A stretch of DNA of 64,000 bases. It comes from Chelonobacter sp050613185 (GTDB lineage Bacteria > Pseudomonadota > Gammaproteobacteria > Enterobacterales > Pasteurellaceae). How positions within the stretch are numbered: position 1 is the stretch's first letter; the number at the start of each line of letters is the position of its first letter. The notes under the pieces are model-generated. The model did not search any database. It saw only the letters and a list, made by a program, of their open reading frames with translations, and was not told the DNA's origin. The translations under genes were made by a program, and so were the position numbers. This document shows, in pieces, positions 27,201-35,220 of the stretch. The stretch is from NCBI RefSeq assembly GCF_050613185.1, contig NZ_CP192511.1, forward strand, positions 682,001-746,000, written 5' to 3'.

Positions 27201-27752
27201 CGCACGCTGTAAATAGTCGTACTGAAAATTAACCAGCTTTAATTTAAGTTGATCCAAATCATAATCAAATTGCTCAGATGATAATCCGCTTAGCCCGCCT
27301 TTCTGAATTTGCCCCAGTGCCCAAGGAGCTGCCGAAACAGCAATATCATCCAGAAGCAATTCACCTTCTTGATTCAACTTCAATTTTGCAAAACACGTTT
27401 TTCCCTCAAGATCCAGCCGTTCCTCTTCAAAAAGCTCGTTTTCTAACCCCAGCTCTTCAGAGACCACTTTTTGCGTTATTTTTGACAGCTCGTATTTATC
27501 AAAAATCCCAAAATAGATTTCGTATCCAGTAATTTTATAACCGTCTTGCGCGGTATTAGCTTGCCACAATCGAATTTCTGACGACTGTAAATCGGCTTGC
27601 GAAAAACAATGTATCGTCCTTTCGGCGTCACTGGCTTCCAGCACCGTCCTTTGTAAATCGAAAGGAATAAAAAATTCGATCTTATACCAAAATTTAAGAA
27701 TTTCTATGCAACGGGAACGTCGTATTTTTTTATCTACCGAATCATATTCCAT
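24276..27752 (-). CDS. Large UPF1-like superfamily 1 helicase, function unknown
   Basis: A 1158-residue SF1B-type helicase. The N-terminal 340 residues belong to no family I recognise and include an acidic, Ser/Asn/Gln-rich stretch near 235-260. Walker A GPPGTGKT is at 362-369, and motif II FIDEAGQA near 847. GDPLQIEP is motif III, VHTFQGKEES motif V and NVALTRAKHRF motif VI. Residues about 570-760 between motifs I and II are heptad-rich, probably a coiled-coil stalk. No nuclease domain is visible. The ATG at 27752 has AGGAG at 7 nt and overlaps hemG by 11 bp. The gene is AT-rich and I found no uptake signal in its 3.5 kb, which suggests acquisition. A role in RNA metabolism or in phage defence is possible; neither is shown. 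Confidence 0.85.
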   Translation of the reverse strand: MEYDSVDKKIRRSRCIEILKFWYKIEFFIPFDLQRTVLEASDAERTIHCFSQADLQSSEIRLWQANTAQDGYKITGYEIYFGIFDKYELSKITQKVVSEELGLENELFEEERLDLEGKTCFAKLKLNQEGELLLDDIAVSAAPWALGQIQKGGLSGLSSEQFDYDLDQLKLKLVNFQYDYLQRATEENQQKGLSGLDLLSLQTLFYQWADYQPHLSNQDSMTIVIRALMTPIKKSDSATATALSDSNNNREQQEEDLDTQENLINIFNSFYIKELKSVIMALKNGESCSVLEEYLTPLSKAQRIDLYQLEGQKQIAERLRPRYLNAGHWPDCPTHRMSLMQQFAINSIFTQLKQSGIFSVNGPPGTGKTTLLRDIMAENIVRRAHELAQFNRVVDTFSGKRQVDFHGGKCVTISLLKESLTGFEMVVASSNNTAVENISKDLPKAKSLGMWKISEDSNNLSEHAQSNEAPLTYLQTVAHNIAAKNNKGGYNQLSDEELPWGLIACSLGNKTNRQNFVNKFFFDGEGSLDSTAKGYDCNKHQSIWHWRRDYAKKKGISFAQARSDFLAIEAEVSTLIQQLDHYAQLRIELDGQTEVDFIRQILQQEKSAKKQLSEVENNLLQVEQRREIISAELRLLIKEKNAIEQIRPNWWWLKKIFKSNDCIHYIAVLNEKKEKLQICNEQEIQLEKEWLSLKKSQHSALLHYQTLRRQLVERRKLWQVKMQELEQYRHTFPEAEAPFDSCALEQDKWQIQGVWFDKRVNIKRSQLFKAALQLHEAWLAEVTQQGNGFAGNLLAIQDFLSGKHILKTENILPIWQSLFMIIPVISSTFASFFTQFRGLGAKSLGWLFIDEAGQAIPQAAVGALWRSQRAVVVGDPLQIEPVFTVPTKLIEAIAQISNQDITRQVAPHKISVQYLADMANQYGVSLDDDWLGCPLRVHRRCVDPMFSIANQIAYQGKMVFFEPIDRLKRLPPKGSLDLGNSAWVDIGGAANNKQSVKEQIELVFEAVVILYNKLNELPPIYIISPFKQIQAELVKKMVNHDEWSHCHSLIREAPLKSTLKKWCGSRIGTVHTFQGKEESIVWLVLGCDELNLCAAGWAASKPNLLNVALTRAKHRFFMIGDMTIWGNLPFFTEANSLLPKITAKKFLDNVSTCLDSKV

Positions 27753-28302
27753 CTTCAACTCCTAAAGCGTCTAATCCTTTAGCAAACGCCGCCACCTTCG
27801 CCCAATCGGTATATTCCACCTCTTTGCTGGTGTCGGTTTCGCCGCCGGTGATTTTCATAATCAAACGGATCATAAAACGGTCAAAAAAACGGTATTGCGG
27901 ATAACGCAACGCACCGGCGAAAACCGCACTTTGGCTCGGTTGCCAGTCGATCCGTTGCAATAATTTACGGGTGTAGGCGTTGGTCTCAGGGGTATTTTTA
28001 TCCGCTTTGCGCGCGGTTAAATTCACGCTGTAAAAGGCGGTTTTTTTCGCATTTAATAACGCCGCATGGCGGGCGATATACGGCTCTAACGCCTTGTTAA
28101 AATGCCCGTAACGAATCGACGCGCCGATGATAATCCGATCGTACTGCGCCAAATCCCGCTGCTCGGCTGCGGCGAGTGCCACTAAATCCACCACCGCACT
28201 TTGATTCCGATTCCGATTCTGGTTTTTGATTTCGGCGGCAATCGCTTGCGCAATTTTATGGGTTTGCCCATCGACACTCGAATAAATAATTAAGGTTTTC
28301 AT
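27742..28302 (-). CDS. hemG: Menaquinone-dependent protoporphyrinogen IX oxidase HemG
   Basis: A 186-residue flavodoxin-like enzyme that oxidises protoporphyrinogen IX to protoporphyrin IX for heme synthesis and passes electrons to quinones. The FMN phosphate loop is SSVDGQTHKIA (8-18). The long-chain insert typical of HemG (RYPQYRFFDRFMIRLIMKITGG) is present near residue 135. It lies 13 bp after trkH in the E. coli-like yigZ-trkH-hemG order. Confidence 0.95.
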   Translation of the reverse strand: MKTLIIYSSVDGQTHKIAQAIAAEIKNQNRNRNQSAVVDLVALAAAEQRDLAQYDRIIIGASIRYGHFNKALEPYIARHAALLNAKKTAFYSVNLTARKADKNTPETNAYTRKLLQRIDWQPSQSAVFAGALRYPQYRFFDRFMIRLIMKITGGETDTSKEVEYTDWAKVAAFAKGLDALGVEDGI

Positions 28303-28315
28303 TTTAGGCTCTCGA

Positions 28316-29779
28316 TTAACTTTTCCAAAACACCGGGGTAAACAACACCAATAAGGTAAACACTTCCAACCGCCCGCAGATCATGGCGAAGGTTAAAATC
28401 CATTTTGCGCTGTCGGGGATTGCAACGAAGTTGCTGCTGATACTGCCCAAGCCCGGACCGAGATTGTTTAAGCAAGCCACCACCGCATTAAAGGCATCAA
28501 AACTGTCGACACCGCAGGCGATAACCGCCAATAAGCAGATCACAAAAATCAGCAGATAGGCGGAAAAAAACGCCCAAATGCCTTGAATCACCCGTTCGGA
28601 CAGCACGCGGTTACCCAATTTAATCGGCTGCACAATATTCGGGTGTACTAAACGGTTCATCTCGCGTTTGCCTTGCACCAACAGTAACAGTACCCGAATC
28701 ACTTTCAAACCGCCGCCGGTCGAACCGGCGCAACCGCCGATAAACGAGGTCATCAACAGCAACATCGGTAAAAACGAAGGCCAACTGTCGAACGAGGAGG
28801 TGGTGAACCCGGCGGTGGTGGAAATCGACAACGACTGAAAAATGGCGTGTTCCAACGCTTCGCCGTAACCGGAAAAATGGTTATAACCGATTAAAGCGAC
28901 GGTGCAAATCGTCACCAACGCCAGTTGGATAAACAGAAAGGCTTTAAATTCGGGATCGGTGAAATAGAGTTTGAAAATATTGCTTTTGCCCAACTCAAAA
29001 TAAGCGGAAAAATGCAGCGCAAAGTTACAGCCGGAAATAAATAAAAATAGCGCGGCAATCAAGTTAATCGCCGTGCTGTTAAAGTAGCCCATGCTGGCAT
29101 CGTGGGTCGAGAAACCGCCGATCGAAATCGTCGAAAAACTGTGGCTGATGGCGTCGAACACGTCCATACCCGCCAACCAATAAGCCAGTGCGCATAACAA
29201 AGTCAAGGTAGAATAAATCACCCATAACGCCTTGGCAGTTTCGGCGATACGCGGGCGCATTTTTTGCTCTTTCAGCGGCCCCGGCATTTCGGCACGGTAA
29301 AGCTGCATGCCGCCGATACCCAACAACGGAATAATCGCAATTGCCAACACGATGATCCCCATGCCGCCGAGCCATTGCAGCATTTGGCGGTAAAATAAAA
29401 TCGCCTTCGGCAAGCTGTCCAAGCCGACAATCACCGTTGCGCCGGTGGTGGTTAAGCCGGAAAAGGATTCGAAAAACGCATTGGCAACATTCAGTTGCGG
29501 GTGTTCAAATAACATGAACGGTAACGAACCGACACTGCCCAGCACCACCCAAAACAGCACCACAATTAAAAATCCCTCACGCGAACGCAATTCGTGTTTA
29601 TGGTTATGTGTCGCCCACCACAGCAATGCGCCCACGGCTAACGTGATAAAAAAGGTTTCGACAAAGGCACGGCCGCCGCCGTCGCTGTAAAGCAAAGCAA
29701 TCAAGGCAGGGACAAGCATAGTGAGCGAGAAACACATCACCAAAATGCCGACGATACGAATAATAGACTGGATATGCAC
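28316..29779 (-). CDS. trkH: Trk system potassium uptake protein TrkH
   Basis: A 487-residue K+ channel-like subunit in the inner membrane; TrkA, not in the window, gates it. The four degenerate selectivity filters are visible: TTTGATV, SIGGFSTH, STTAGFTT and LNNLGPGLG. The start is GTG at 29779, matching E. coli MHFRAITRIVG, with AAAGGA somewhat distant. Length equals the E. coli protein. Confidence 0.97.
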   Translation of the reverse strand: MHIQSIIRIVGILVMCFSLTMLVPALIALLYSDGGGRAFVETFFITLAVGALLWWATHNHKHELRSREGFLIVVLFWVVLGSVGSLPFMLFEHPQLNVANAFFESFSGLTTTGATVIVGLDSLPKAILFYRQMLQWLGGMGIIVLAIAIIPLLGIGGMQLYRAEMPGPLKEQKMRPRIAETAKALWVIYSTLTLLCALAYWLAGMDVFDAISHSFSTISIGGFSTHDASMGYFNSTAINLIAALFLFISGCNFALHFSAYFELGKSNIFKLYFTDPEFKAFLFIQLALVTICTVALIGYNHFSGYGEALEHAIFQSLSISTTAGFTTSSFDSWPSFLPMLLLMTSFIGGCAGSTGGGLKVIRVLLLLVQGKREMNRLVHPNIVQPIKLGNRVLSERVIQGIWAFFSAYLLIFVICLLAVIACGVDSFDAFNAVVACLNNLGPGLGSISSNFVAIPDSAKWILTFAMICGRLEVFTLLVLFTPVFWKS

Positions 29780-29794
29780 GGGGTTGTCGTTCCT

Positions 29795-30403
29795 TTAAGT
29801 TAAAGCCAGCAGGCGCAAACTGCCACCGCTGCGATCATTCAACGCACGGCTGAATTCGGCAAACTGTTCTGCGCTAATGCCAAGCTGTAATTCAATCCGC
29901 TGGGCGAACTGTTGTTCGATAATTTCGACTTGGTGCAGCTTCAGCAATTGCTGCACCAAATTGATTTGCCCGTAATCGCAACTGAGCGCAAAGACTTGGC
30001 GTTCGATTTTTTCTATCGTGTTCAGCAATTTCAACGCCTGCTGCACGCCGTTGCCGTAAGCCCGCACCAGCCCGCCGGTGCCAAGTTGAATGCCGCCGTA
30101 ATAACGCACCACCACCGCACTGATTTCGCCAATACCGCTGCCGAGCAAGATATTCAACATCGGCTTGCCTGCCGTGCCGGACGGTTCGCCGTCGTCGGAA
30201 AAACCCAATTGCTGCGAATCGTTCGGTCGCCCGGCAACCGTCGCCCAACAATGATGGCGTGCGTTCGGGTGTTGCTGTTTCAGTTGTTGCCAAAACGCTT
30301 TCGCCTGTTCCAATCCCTCTGTCGCTTGCAGATAGGTGATGAAACGGCTTTTTTTAATTTCTTCGCTAAATTCGACGCCCGCCGCCGGAATCAGGTAACG
30401 CAT
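29795..30403 (-). CDS. yigZ: YigZ, IMPACT family protein
   Basis: A 202-residue protein with an N-terminal IMPACT/UPF0029 domain (EIKKSRFITYL, HHCWA, SDDGEPSGTAGKP, VVRYYGGIQLGTGGLVRAYG) and a small C-terminal EF-G-like domain. The function is uncertain; family members have been linked to translation or nucleic acid binding. It starts 6 bp after pepQ ends. Confidence 0.95.
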   Translation of the reverse strand: MRYLIPAAGVEFSEEIKKSRFITYLQATEGLEQAKAFWQQLKQQHPNARHHCWATVAGRPNDSQQLGFSDDGEPSGTAGKPMLNILLGSGIGEISAVVVRYYGGIQLGTGGLVRAYGNGVQQALKLLNTIEKIERQVFALSCDYGQINLVQQLLKLHQVEIIEQQFAQRIELQLGISAEQFAEFSRALNDRSGGSLRLLALT

Positions 30404-30409
30404 AATCGG

Positions 30410-31744
30410 CTATCTGTTGCCAAGTGCGGTCAGCGCGTTTTGCGTCAGGTTGTTCGCGCCATTGGCGGTGATCACAATATTATCTTCGGTACGCACGCCG
30501 CCGTAGGCAAGCAACTGTTCGATCTTCTGCCAGTTAAATTTGCCCGCCAACGCATGATGACGCCATTGTTCAAGCAACAGCGGAATAAAATACAATCCCG
30601 GCTCGACCGTCAACACCATGTTCGGCTCTAAGGTGCGGGTGCAGCGCAAACTCGGATAAACCTCGGGCGGCGCTTTATGCGTGCCGCGCCGATTTTGTTG
30701 AAAACCGGCGACATCATGCACCTGCAAACCGAGAAAATGCCCCAAGCCGTGCGGGAAGAAAGTGCGGTTAATCCCCGCTTCAAAAATCTGTTCCGCCGGC
30801 AGTTTCACCAAGTCAAATTCCCACAAGGTTTCGGCAATCCGTTGCTGCATTATGGTGTGGTAGCTAAGATAATTATAACCAACCTGCATTTGTGCGATAA
30901 TCGCCAGTTTGTGCTGCTCCAACGTGCGCACCAAATCGGCAAATTCATCATTCGGATTGAAACTGTAACTGCGGGTAATATCCGAGGCATAACCGAGATA
31001 GCTCGCGCCGGCGTCAAGCAAAAAACTACGTTGCGTTTGCGGCTTGGTTTGTTGTAATCGGGTGTAGTGCAGCACCGCACTGTGGTGGTTTATCGCCACG
31101 ATGTTGGCATACGGCACATTCGAGTCCGACTGTCCGCTGGCGCGCAGATATTCTAGGTTAATCTCAAATTCCGATTGACCGTCGAAGAAAGCCGCTTGTG
31201 CTGCCTGATGTCCTTTTAAGGCGGCAAATTGCGCCCGTTGCAAGCAATCCAGCTCATACTCGCTTTTGATACTGCGTTGATAATGCAAGTAATTCAGGGC
31301 TTTTTGCAGATTAATTTGACTAAAACCGAACGCTTGCGCCAATGCCTCTTCCTCGCCCAGATATAAAGTGCGGTCAAGGTGGCTAAAATAGGTTTTGATC
31401 TCGTCGGCGTGTTTCAGAATCGTCCAGTCAAATTCGTCCGTCCAAAATGCCTGCGGTGCAGCTTCGTGCAGATACCAATAATCATCGGGTTGGTAAAAAT
31501 ACAAGTGCGGTTTGTTCACGCCGTCGAGATATAACCAGCTACCGACCGCACTGGTGTGCGGCACAAAATAATTAAACAATGGATTGATTTTAAACGGTTT
31601 GGTTTGATCGTCGAGAAAATGGTAACGTTCTTCACCGGCGTGAATCCAAATCCCGTCCAAGCGGTTGCCGTGTAAAATCTCCCGCACCAGCGTTTGCAAG
31701 CCGTGCAAGTGCCGTTGAAAAAGCGCCTGTTGCGAATTCGACAT
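30410..31744 (-). CDS. pepQ: Xaa-Pro dipeptidase PepQ
   Basis: A 444-residue pita-bread metallopeptidase that cleaves dipeptides with C-terminal proline. The Mn/Zn ligands lie in LLDAGASYLGYASDITR, in HGLGHFLGLQVHDV, in LTVEPGLYF and in GGVRTEDNIV. The ATG at 31744 has TTTTAGGAG at good spacing; the frame begins one TTG codon earlier. First gene of the pepQ-yigZ-trkH-hemG operon. Contains several uptake signals. Confidence 0.96.
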   Translation of the reverse strand: MSNSQQALFQRHLHGLQTLVREILHGNRLDGIWIHAGEERYHFLDDQTKPFKINPLFNYFVPHTSAVGSWLYLDGVNKPHLYFYQPDDYWYLHEAAPQAFWTDEFDWTILKHADEIKTYFSHLDRTLYLGEEEALAQAFGFSQINLQKALNYLHYQRSIKSEYELDCLQRAQFAALKGHQAAQAAFFDGQSEFEINLEYLRASGQSDSNVPYANIVAINHHSAVLHYTRLQQTKPQTQRSFLLDAGASYLGYASDITRSYSFNPNDEFADLVRTLEQHKLAIIAQMQVGYNYLSYHTIMQQRIAETLWEFDLVKLPAEQIFEAGINRTFFPHGLGHFLGLQVHDVAGFQQNRRGTHKAPPEVYPSLRCTRTLEPNMVLTVEPGLYFIPLLLEQWRHHALAGKFNWQKIEQLLAYGGVRTEDNIVITANGANNLTQNALTALGNR

Positions 31745-31812
31745 CAAAAACTCCTAAAATTGCGTTATCTGCGGTATTATATCGCCTAAATCCAACAAAT
31801 AAGCAAGAATTT

Positions 31813-32070
31813 ATGAACCAAGTGGAAATTAATGAGATTGCAATTGATGAAACCCTCGATACCGTCGGATTGCGCTGCCCGGAACCGGTGATGTTGCTGC
31901 GCAAAAGCATTCGCCATCGCCAAGACGGCGAGGTGGTGCTGCTGTTGGCGGACGACCCCGCCACCACCCGCGATATTCCCAGCTTTTGCCAGTTTATGGA
32001 TCACACCCTGCTGCACAGCGAAACCGCACAAACCCCTTATCGTTATTGGGTGCGCAAGGGGCGGGGTTAA
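31813..32070 (+). CDS. tusA: TusA-family sulfur carrier protein
   Basis: An 85-residue TusA/SirA protein. The sulfur-carrying cysteine is Cys22 in GLRCPEPVMLLRK. TusA receives persulfide sulfur from IscS and feeds the Tus relay to MnmA, whose gene is at 0.6 kb. It is divergent from pepQ and overlaps the antitoxin gene by 4 bp at the stops. Confidence 0.92.
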   Translation: MNQVEINEIAIDETLDTVGLRCPEPVMLLRKSIRHRQDGEVVLLLADDPATTRDIPSFCQFMDHTLLHSETAQTPYRYWVRKGRG

Positions 32071-32351
32071 GAGAAATTAAAGGTTAAATTTACACCGCAA
32101 GCCTGTGCATAACGCTGTAAACTATTCACGCTGGCACGGCTGGCATTGCGCTCCAATTTGCTGACTGCCGGCTGCGAAATGCCCATGCGTTCAGCCACTT
32201 GTCGGCTATTTAACCCTGCCTTAGCCCGCATTTGTTGCAATAACGCTTGTAACTCATCAGCACGTTTTTCGGTTTGATAAATGGTATTGACCTCCGGATC
32301 AGCGAGTAAATTCGCTTTTAATTCTTGGTATGCAATCGGTTTAATTTTCAT
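32067..32351 (-). CDS. XRE-family antitoxin-like regulator
   Basis: A 94-residue HigA-type protein with helix-turn-helix NSRQVAERMGISQPAVSKLE in the middle (about residues 50-69) and an N-terminal region typical of antitoxins encoded after a RelE/HigB toxin. The toxin position upstream holds only a 36-codon ORF, so this is probably an orphan antitoxin or regulator. Its ATG overlaps that ORF. AGGAG lies upstream. Confidence 0.8.
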   Translation of the reverse strand: MKIKPIAYQELKANLLADPEVNTIYQTEKRADELQALLQQMRAKAGLNSRQVAERMGISQPAVSKLERNASRASVNSLQRYAQACGVNLTFNFS

Positions 32352-32451
32352 GGCTCAGTTCTCCTAAACGTTTTAATGCAAGCTCAATCATAACCGGCTC
32401 AAGTGCGGTTATTTCCGCTACCGCCTCCGAGTGAAACTGTAGTTCAAACAT
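32341..32451 (-). pseudogene. Truncated RelE/HigB-like toxin remnant
   Basis: A 36-codon ORF starts with MFELQFHSEAVAEI and ends at TAA 32341-32343, overlapping the antitoxin start. The N terminus resembles RelE/HigB/ParE toxins (FxxxA, then a helix ALKRLGEL), but the catalytic C-terminal half, about 60 residues, is missing. AGGA lies upstream of the ATG. An uptake signal lies inside it. It could instead be a short leader peptide. Confidence 0.5.
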
Positions 32452-32633
32452 ATCAATATCCTGTCTTTTTTTGACAAGTATAACTTAAAAGTTAATTCAA
32501 TCCAAAGATTATACGCTGGTTTTAACGATCACACTCACACTTCGCTATTTTATTATTGTACAAAAATTGCCTTTAACTTGATTTTTCTCTAATATTTTTC
32601 GATATTCCGCTGTTAAATATCCTTAGGTAAACC

Positions 32634-34004
32634 ATGCCACAACCGCACTTTGCTTTCCGTTTATTGAATAACGCCGCGTTTCGTTGGGCGTTGTTGCTAT
32701 TGTTGGTGCAGCAAATGATTGTTGCGTCATCGACCTATTGGATTGCGAAAGTGGCGGAGAACATCAGCGTTGGCGGGGCGTTCGGCGTTTACTTTGTACT
32801 GTTTATTCTGTCGCTGACGATCGTCTATCTACCGGCGAGTTTCGCCGCAATGCTGTTGGAAAAAGCCAAATTCACTGCGCTCAATCGCTACACCGCACTT
32901 TTTCAAAAAAACTTCAACAATCAAGCCGGTTTGCGCAATGATCGCACGCTGAAAGATCAACGGTTGCCGTTTATCGCCTCTGAGGGATTTTTGACGATCG
33001 ATGAAAGCTACCGTTTTCTGTTTGACGGCGTGTCGCTGTTGCTGAATGTCAGTTTTAATATTGCGGTGTTGGCGTGGATTTTAGCCCCGTCGATAATGCT
33101 CTCCTATCTGCTCGGCGTGCTGTTAGCGGCGTTGGCGGTATTTGCTTTTAAACAACGGATTTATCAGCGCGGGCAAGCGGCGCAGCAAGGGCGCACGAAA
33201 TTGCAGCGCACGCTGTCGCTGGCGTGGGATAACGTGCTGCTCGGCAACCGTTACAATCAACACTATTTCAATCAGGCGTTGCAACAAAATCAAAACGAAG
33301 CACTGAAAACCGCAGTCAGCAATCGTGGCTGGAATCATCTTGCCTCGTCGTTGGGTATGTTGCTGATGATGAGCCCGGTGCTGGCGTGGACGGCGATTCT
33401 GTTTTATCAACACCAAAACGACACCGCACTTTTGGCGGTGCTGGTGGCGACCTTGCCGCGGCAGGTGCTGATTTTACAATATACCGATATCTTGATTTCG
33501 GTGGCAACCGGTTGGTCGGGCATGAAAGCGAAACTGCAAGGCTTGCAAAGTGCGGTTGCCGTGCCGCAAAACAGCCTCAACGGGCGCATTCAATGGGATA
33601 AATTGCAGGCGCAAGCGCAAAATTGCGACGGCGAATTTAGCCTTGCGACTTTGCCGAACCATGCCCTCAAGTGCGGTCGGATTACCTTGCGCGGCGCAAA
33701 CGGCTGCGGTAAATCCAGCTATCTCTGTTGGCTAAAACAGCAACTGGGCGAGCAAGCCTATTATCTGCCGGCACAGCACGAATTGCTGTTCGCCGATAAC
33801 ACTGCGCTGTCCACAGGGCAAACCCTAAAACGCAATTTGCACGAATTGGCGGACGACTTAAACAGCGACAAGCATGCCGTTCGCATGTTGCTGCTTGATG
33901 AATGGGACGCAAATTTGGATAAAGACAGTATTGATACCCTCAATCAACTGATCGCCGAACTCAGCCAACGCTGCTTGGTGATTGAAGTGCGCCATCGCGC
34001 TTAA
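32634..34004 (+). CDS. ABC-type half-transporter with a very short ATPase domain
   Basis: A 456-residue fusion protein. Residues about 15-290 hold five or six membrane helices like an ABC exporter domain. Residues about 345-456 are an ATPase domain: Walker A GANGCGKS (354-361), a degenerate signature LSTGQ (392-396), Walker B MLLLDEWD (418-425) and a late His (RHRA). Walker A to Walker B is about 60 residues, roughly half the usual distance, so much of the helical subdomain is missing. The frame is intact and several uptake signals lie inside, so it does not look like a recent pseudogene. Substrate unknown; it ends in a 4-bp overlap with the convergent GNAT gene. Confidence 0.75.
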   Translation: MPQPHFAFRLLNNAAFRWALLLLLVQQMIVASSTYWIAKVAENISVGGAFGVYFVLFILSLTIVYLPASFAAMLLEKAKFTALNRYTALFQKNFNNQAGLRNDRTLKDQRLPFIASEGFLTIDESYRFLFDGVSLLLNVSFNIAVLAWILAPSIMLSYLLGVLLAALAVFAFKQRIYQRGQAAQQGRTKLQRTLSLAWDNVLLGNRYNQHYFNQALQQNQNEALKTAVSNRGWNHLASSLGMLLMMSPVLAWTAILFYQHQNDTALLAVLVATLPRQVLILQYTDILISVATGWSGMKAKLQGLQSAVAVPQNSLNGRIQWDKLQAQAQNCDGEFSLATLPNHALKCGRITLRGANGCGKSSYLCWLKQQLGEQAYYLPAQHELLFADNTALSTGQTLKRNLHELADDLNSDKHAVRMLLLDEWDANLDKDSIDTLNQLIAELSQRCLVIEVRHRA

Positions 34005-34438
34005 AGCCGTTTTTCCATCATATGGTGCGGCACGCCTTCTTCGTCGTAGCCGTCGCCATAGACTTGGTAACCGCACTTTTGATAAAAGCCGATTGCCGAA
34101 TCCTGCGCGCCTAAAATCAAGCGTTTCACGCCCTGCGCCTGCGCACGCCGTTCCATTTCCGCCATCAAGCGTTCGCCCAACGCCTTGCCGCGTTGCGATT
34201 GCAACACCGCAATCCGTTGTAATTTATAGACGCCATCGGCATAAGGATAGATCCGTGCGGTGGCGAGCGGCTGATTATCAGCGGAATAGAGCGTCAGATA
34301 CTCACAATCTGCTTCAACGTCATCAATTTCGATCTCCATCGAGAAGCCCTGCTCCTCAACAAACACCGCGATTCGCACGGCTAACCCGTCTTGATAAACC
34401 GCACTTTGTAATGAATTCGACCAACGCGCTTGGATCAT
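34001..34438 (-). CDS. GNAT family N-acetyltransferase (ElaA/YjcF-like)
   Basis: A 145-residue acetyltransferase. IAVFVEEQGFSMEIEIDD is the N-terminal hallmark of the ElaA/YjcF group, and LQSQRGKALGERLM is the acetyl-CoA loop. The ATG at 34438 follows AGGGGG; the open frame extends 10 codons further without support. Substrate unknown. Confidence 0.85.
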   Translation of the reverse strand: MIQARWSNSLQSAVYQDGLAVRIAVFVEEQGFSMEIEIDDVEADCEYLTLYSADNQPLATARIYPYADGVYKLQRIAVLQSQRGKALGERLMAEMERRAQAQGVKRLILGAQDSAIGFYQKCGYQVYGDGYDEEGVPHHMMEKRL

Positions 34439-34499
34439 GTTGCCCCCTGAAATAAAACATAAAAACAAAAGTGCGGTTCAAACCGCCCGATAAATCAAT

Positions 34500-35138
34500 T
34501 TACCCGTTTGCTTGGATTTTCGCAAACAGATCATCATCAATTTTGCTGGCGCGAAGATAAGCAGGGCGAGCTTGCTGGCGGGCGATATAGGCGGTGAAAA
34601 CCGGGTTTGCTTCAATGACTTTAACCGCATTAATGCCGAAATCCAATAGCTCGGCAAGATATAAATCCGCGGCACTGAAACGGTTGCCGCACAAAAAATC
34701 GTGTTGGCTTAATGTCTGTTCAAGTGCGGTCAGGCACAACGGCAAACTGCCATAGCCCAACGCGGTGCGATCACTCTCTTTCGGTTTCAATTGCAATGCC
34801 ACTTCTATCATCGCGGCTTCCAACGGGGCGGCGGCAAAAAACAACCAACGGTAATACACGCCGCGTTGCGGATCATTCAAGGTCGGGGCGAGTTGTTTTT
34901 GCGGGCAAAGATCGGCTAGATAAGCACAAATTGCGGCACATTCGGTGATCACGGTGTCGCCGTGTTTTAATGCCGGCACTTTGCCCATCGGGTTAATCGC
35001 CAGATAATCAGCCGCTTTCATTGCGCCGCTAAAATCGGTAAACAGCACGGTTTCATACGCTAAGCCGGTTTCTTCCAACATCCAGCGCGCCGTTCTGCCG
35101 CGTGACATCGGGTGGGTATAGAGGGTCAGGGTTTGCAT
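34500..35138 (-). CDS. Glutathione S-transferase family protein
   Basis: A 212-residue GST with an N-terminal thioredoxin-like domain (residues 1-80: YTHPMSRGRTARWMLEE, the cis-Pro motif GKVPAL, the glutathione-binding ITECAAI) and an all-helical C-terminal domain with FSAADLYLAELL. The substrate cannot be assigned. AAGGAG precedes the ATG. Probably its own transcript; the GNAT gene follows 60 bp downstream. Confidence 0.9.
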   Translation of the reverse strand: MQTLTLYTHPMSRGRTARWMLEETGLAYETVLFTDFSGAMKAADYLAINPMGKVPALKHGDTVITECAAICAYLADLCPQKQLAPTLNDPQRGVYYRWLFFAAAPLEAAMIEVALQLKPKESDRTALGYGSLPLCLTALEQTLSQHDFLCGNRFSAADLYLAELLDFGINAVKVIEANPVFTAYIARQQARPAYLRASKIDDDLFAKIQANG

Positions 35139-35220
35139 TATTTGCTCCTTGTGTTTCGAGGGTTATTTCACTGCCAAGACACTATACCTCAGCCGGATGA
35201 CAATTTCTGTCAGCAGTGAT

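Noticed and set aside
29912..30631. A 239-codon open frame opposite yigZ and pepQ
   Set aside because: It is antisense to two well-supported genes and spans their junction; no family resemblance.
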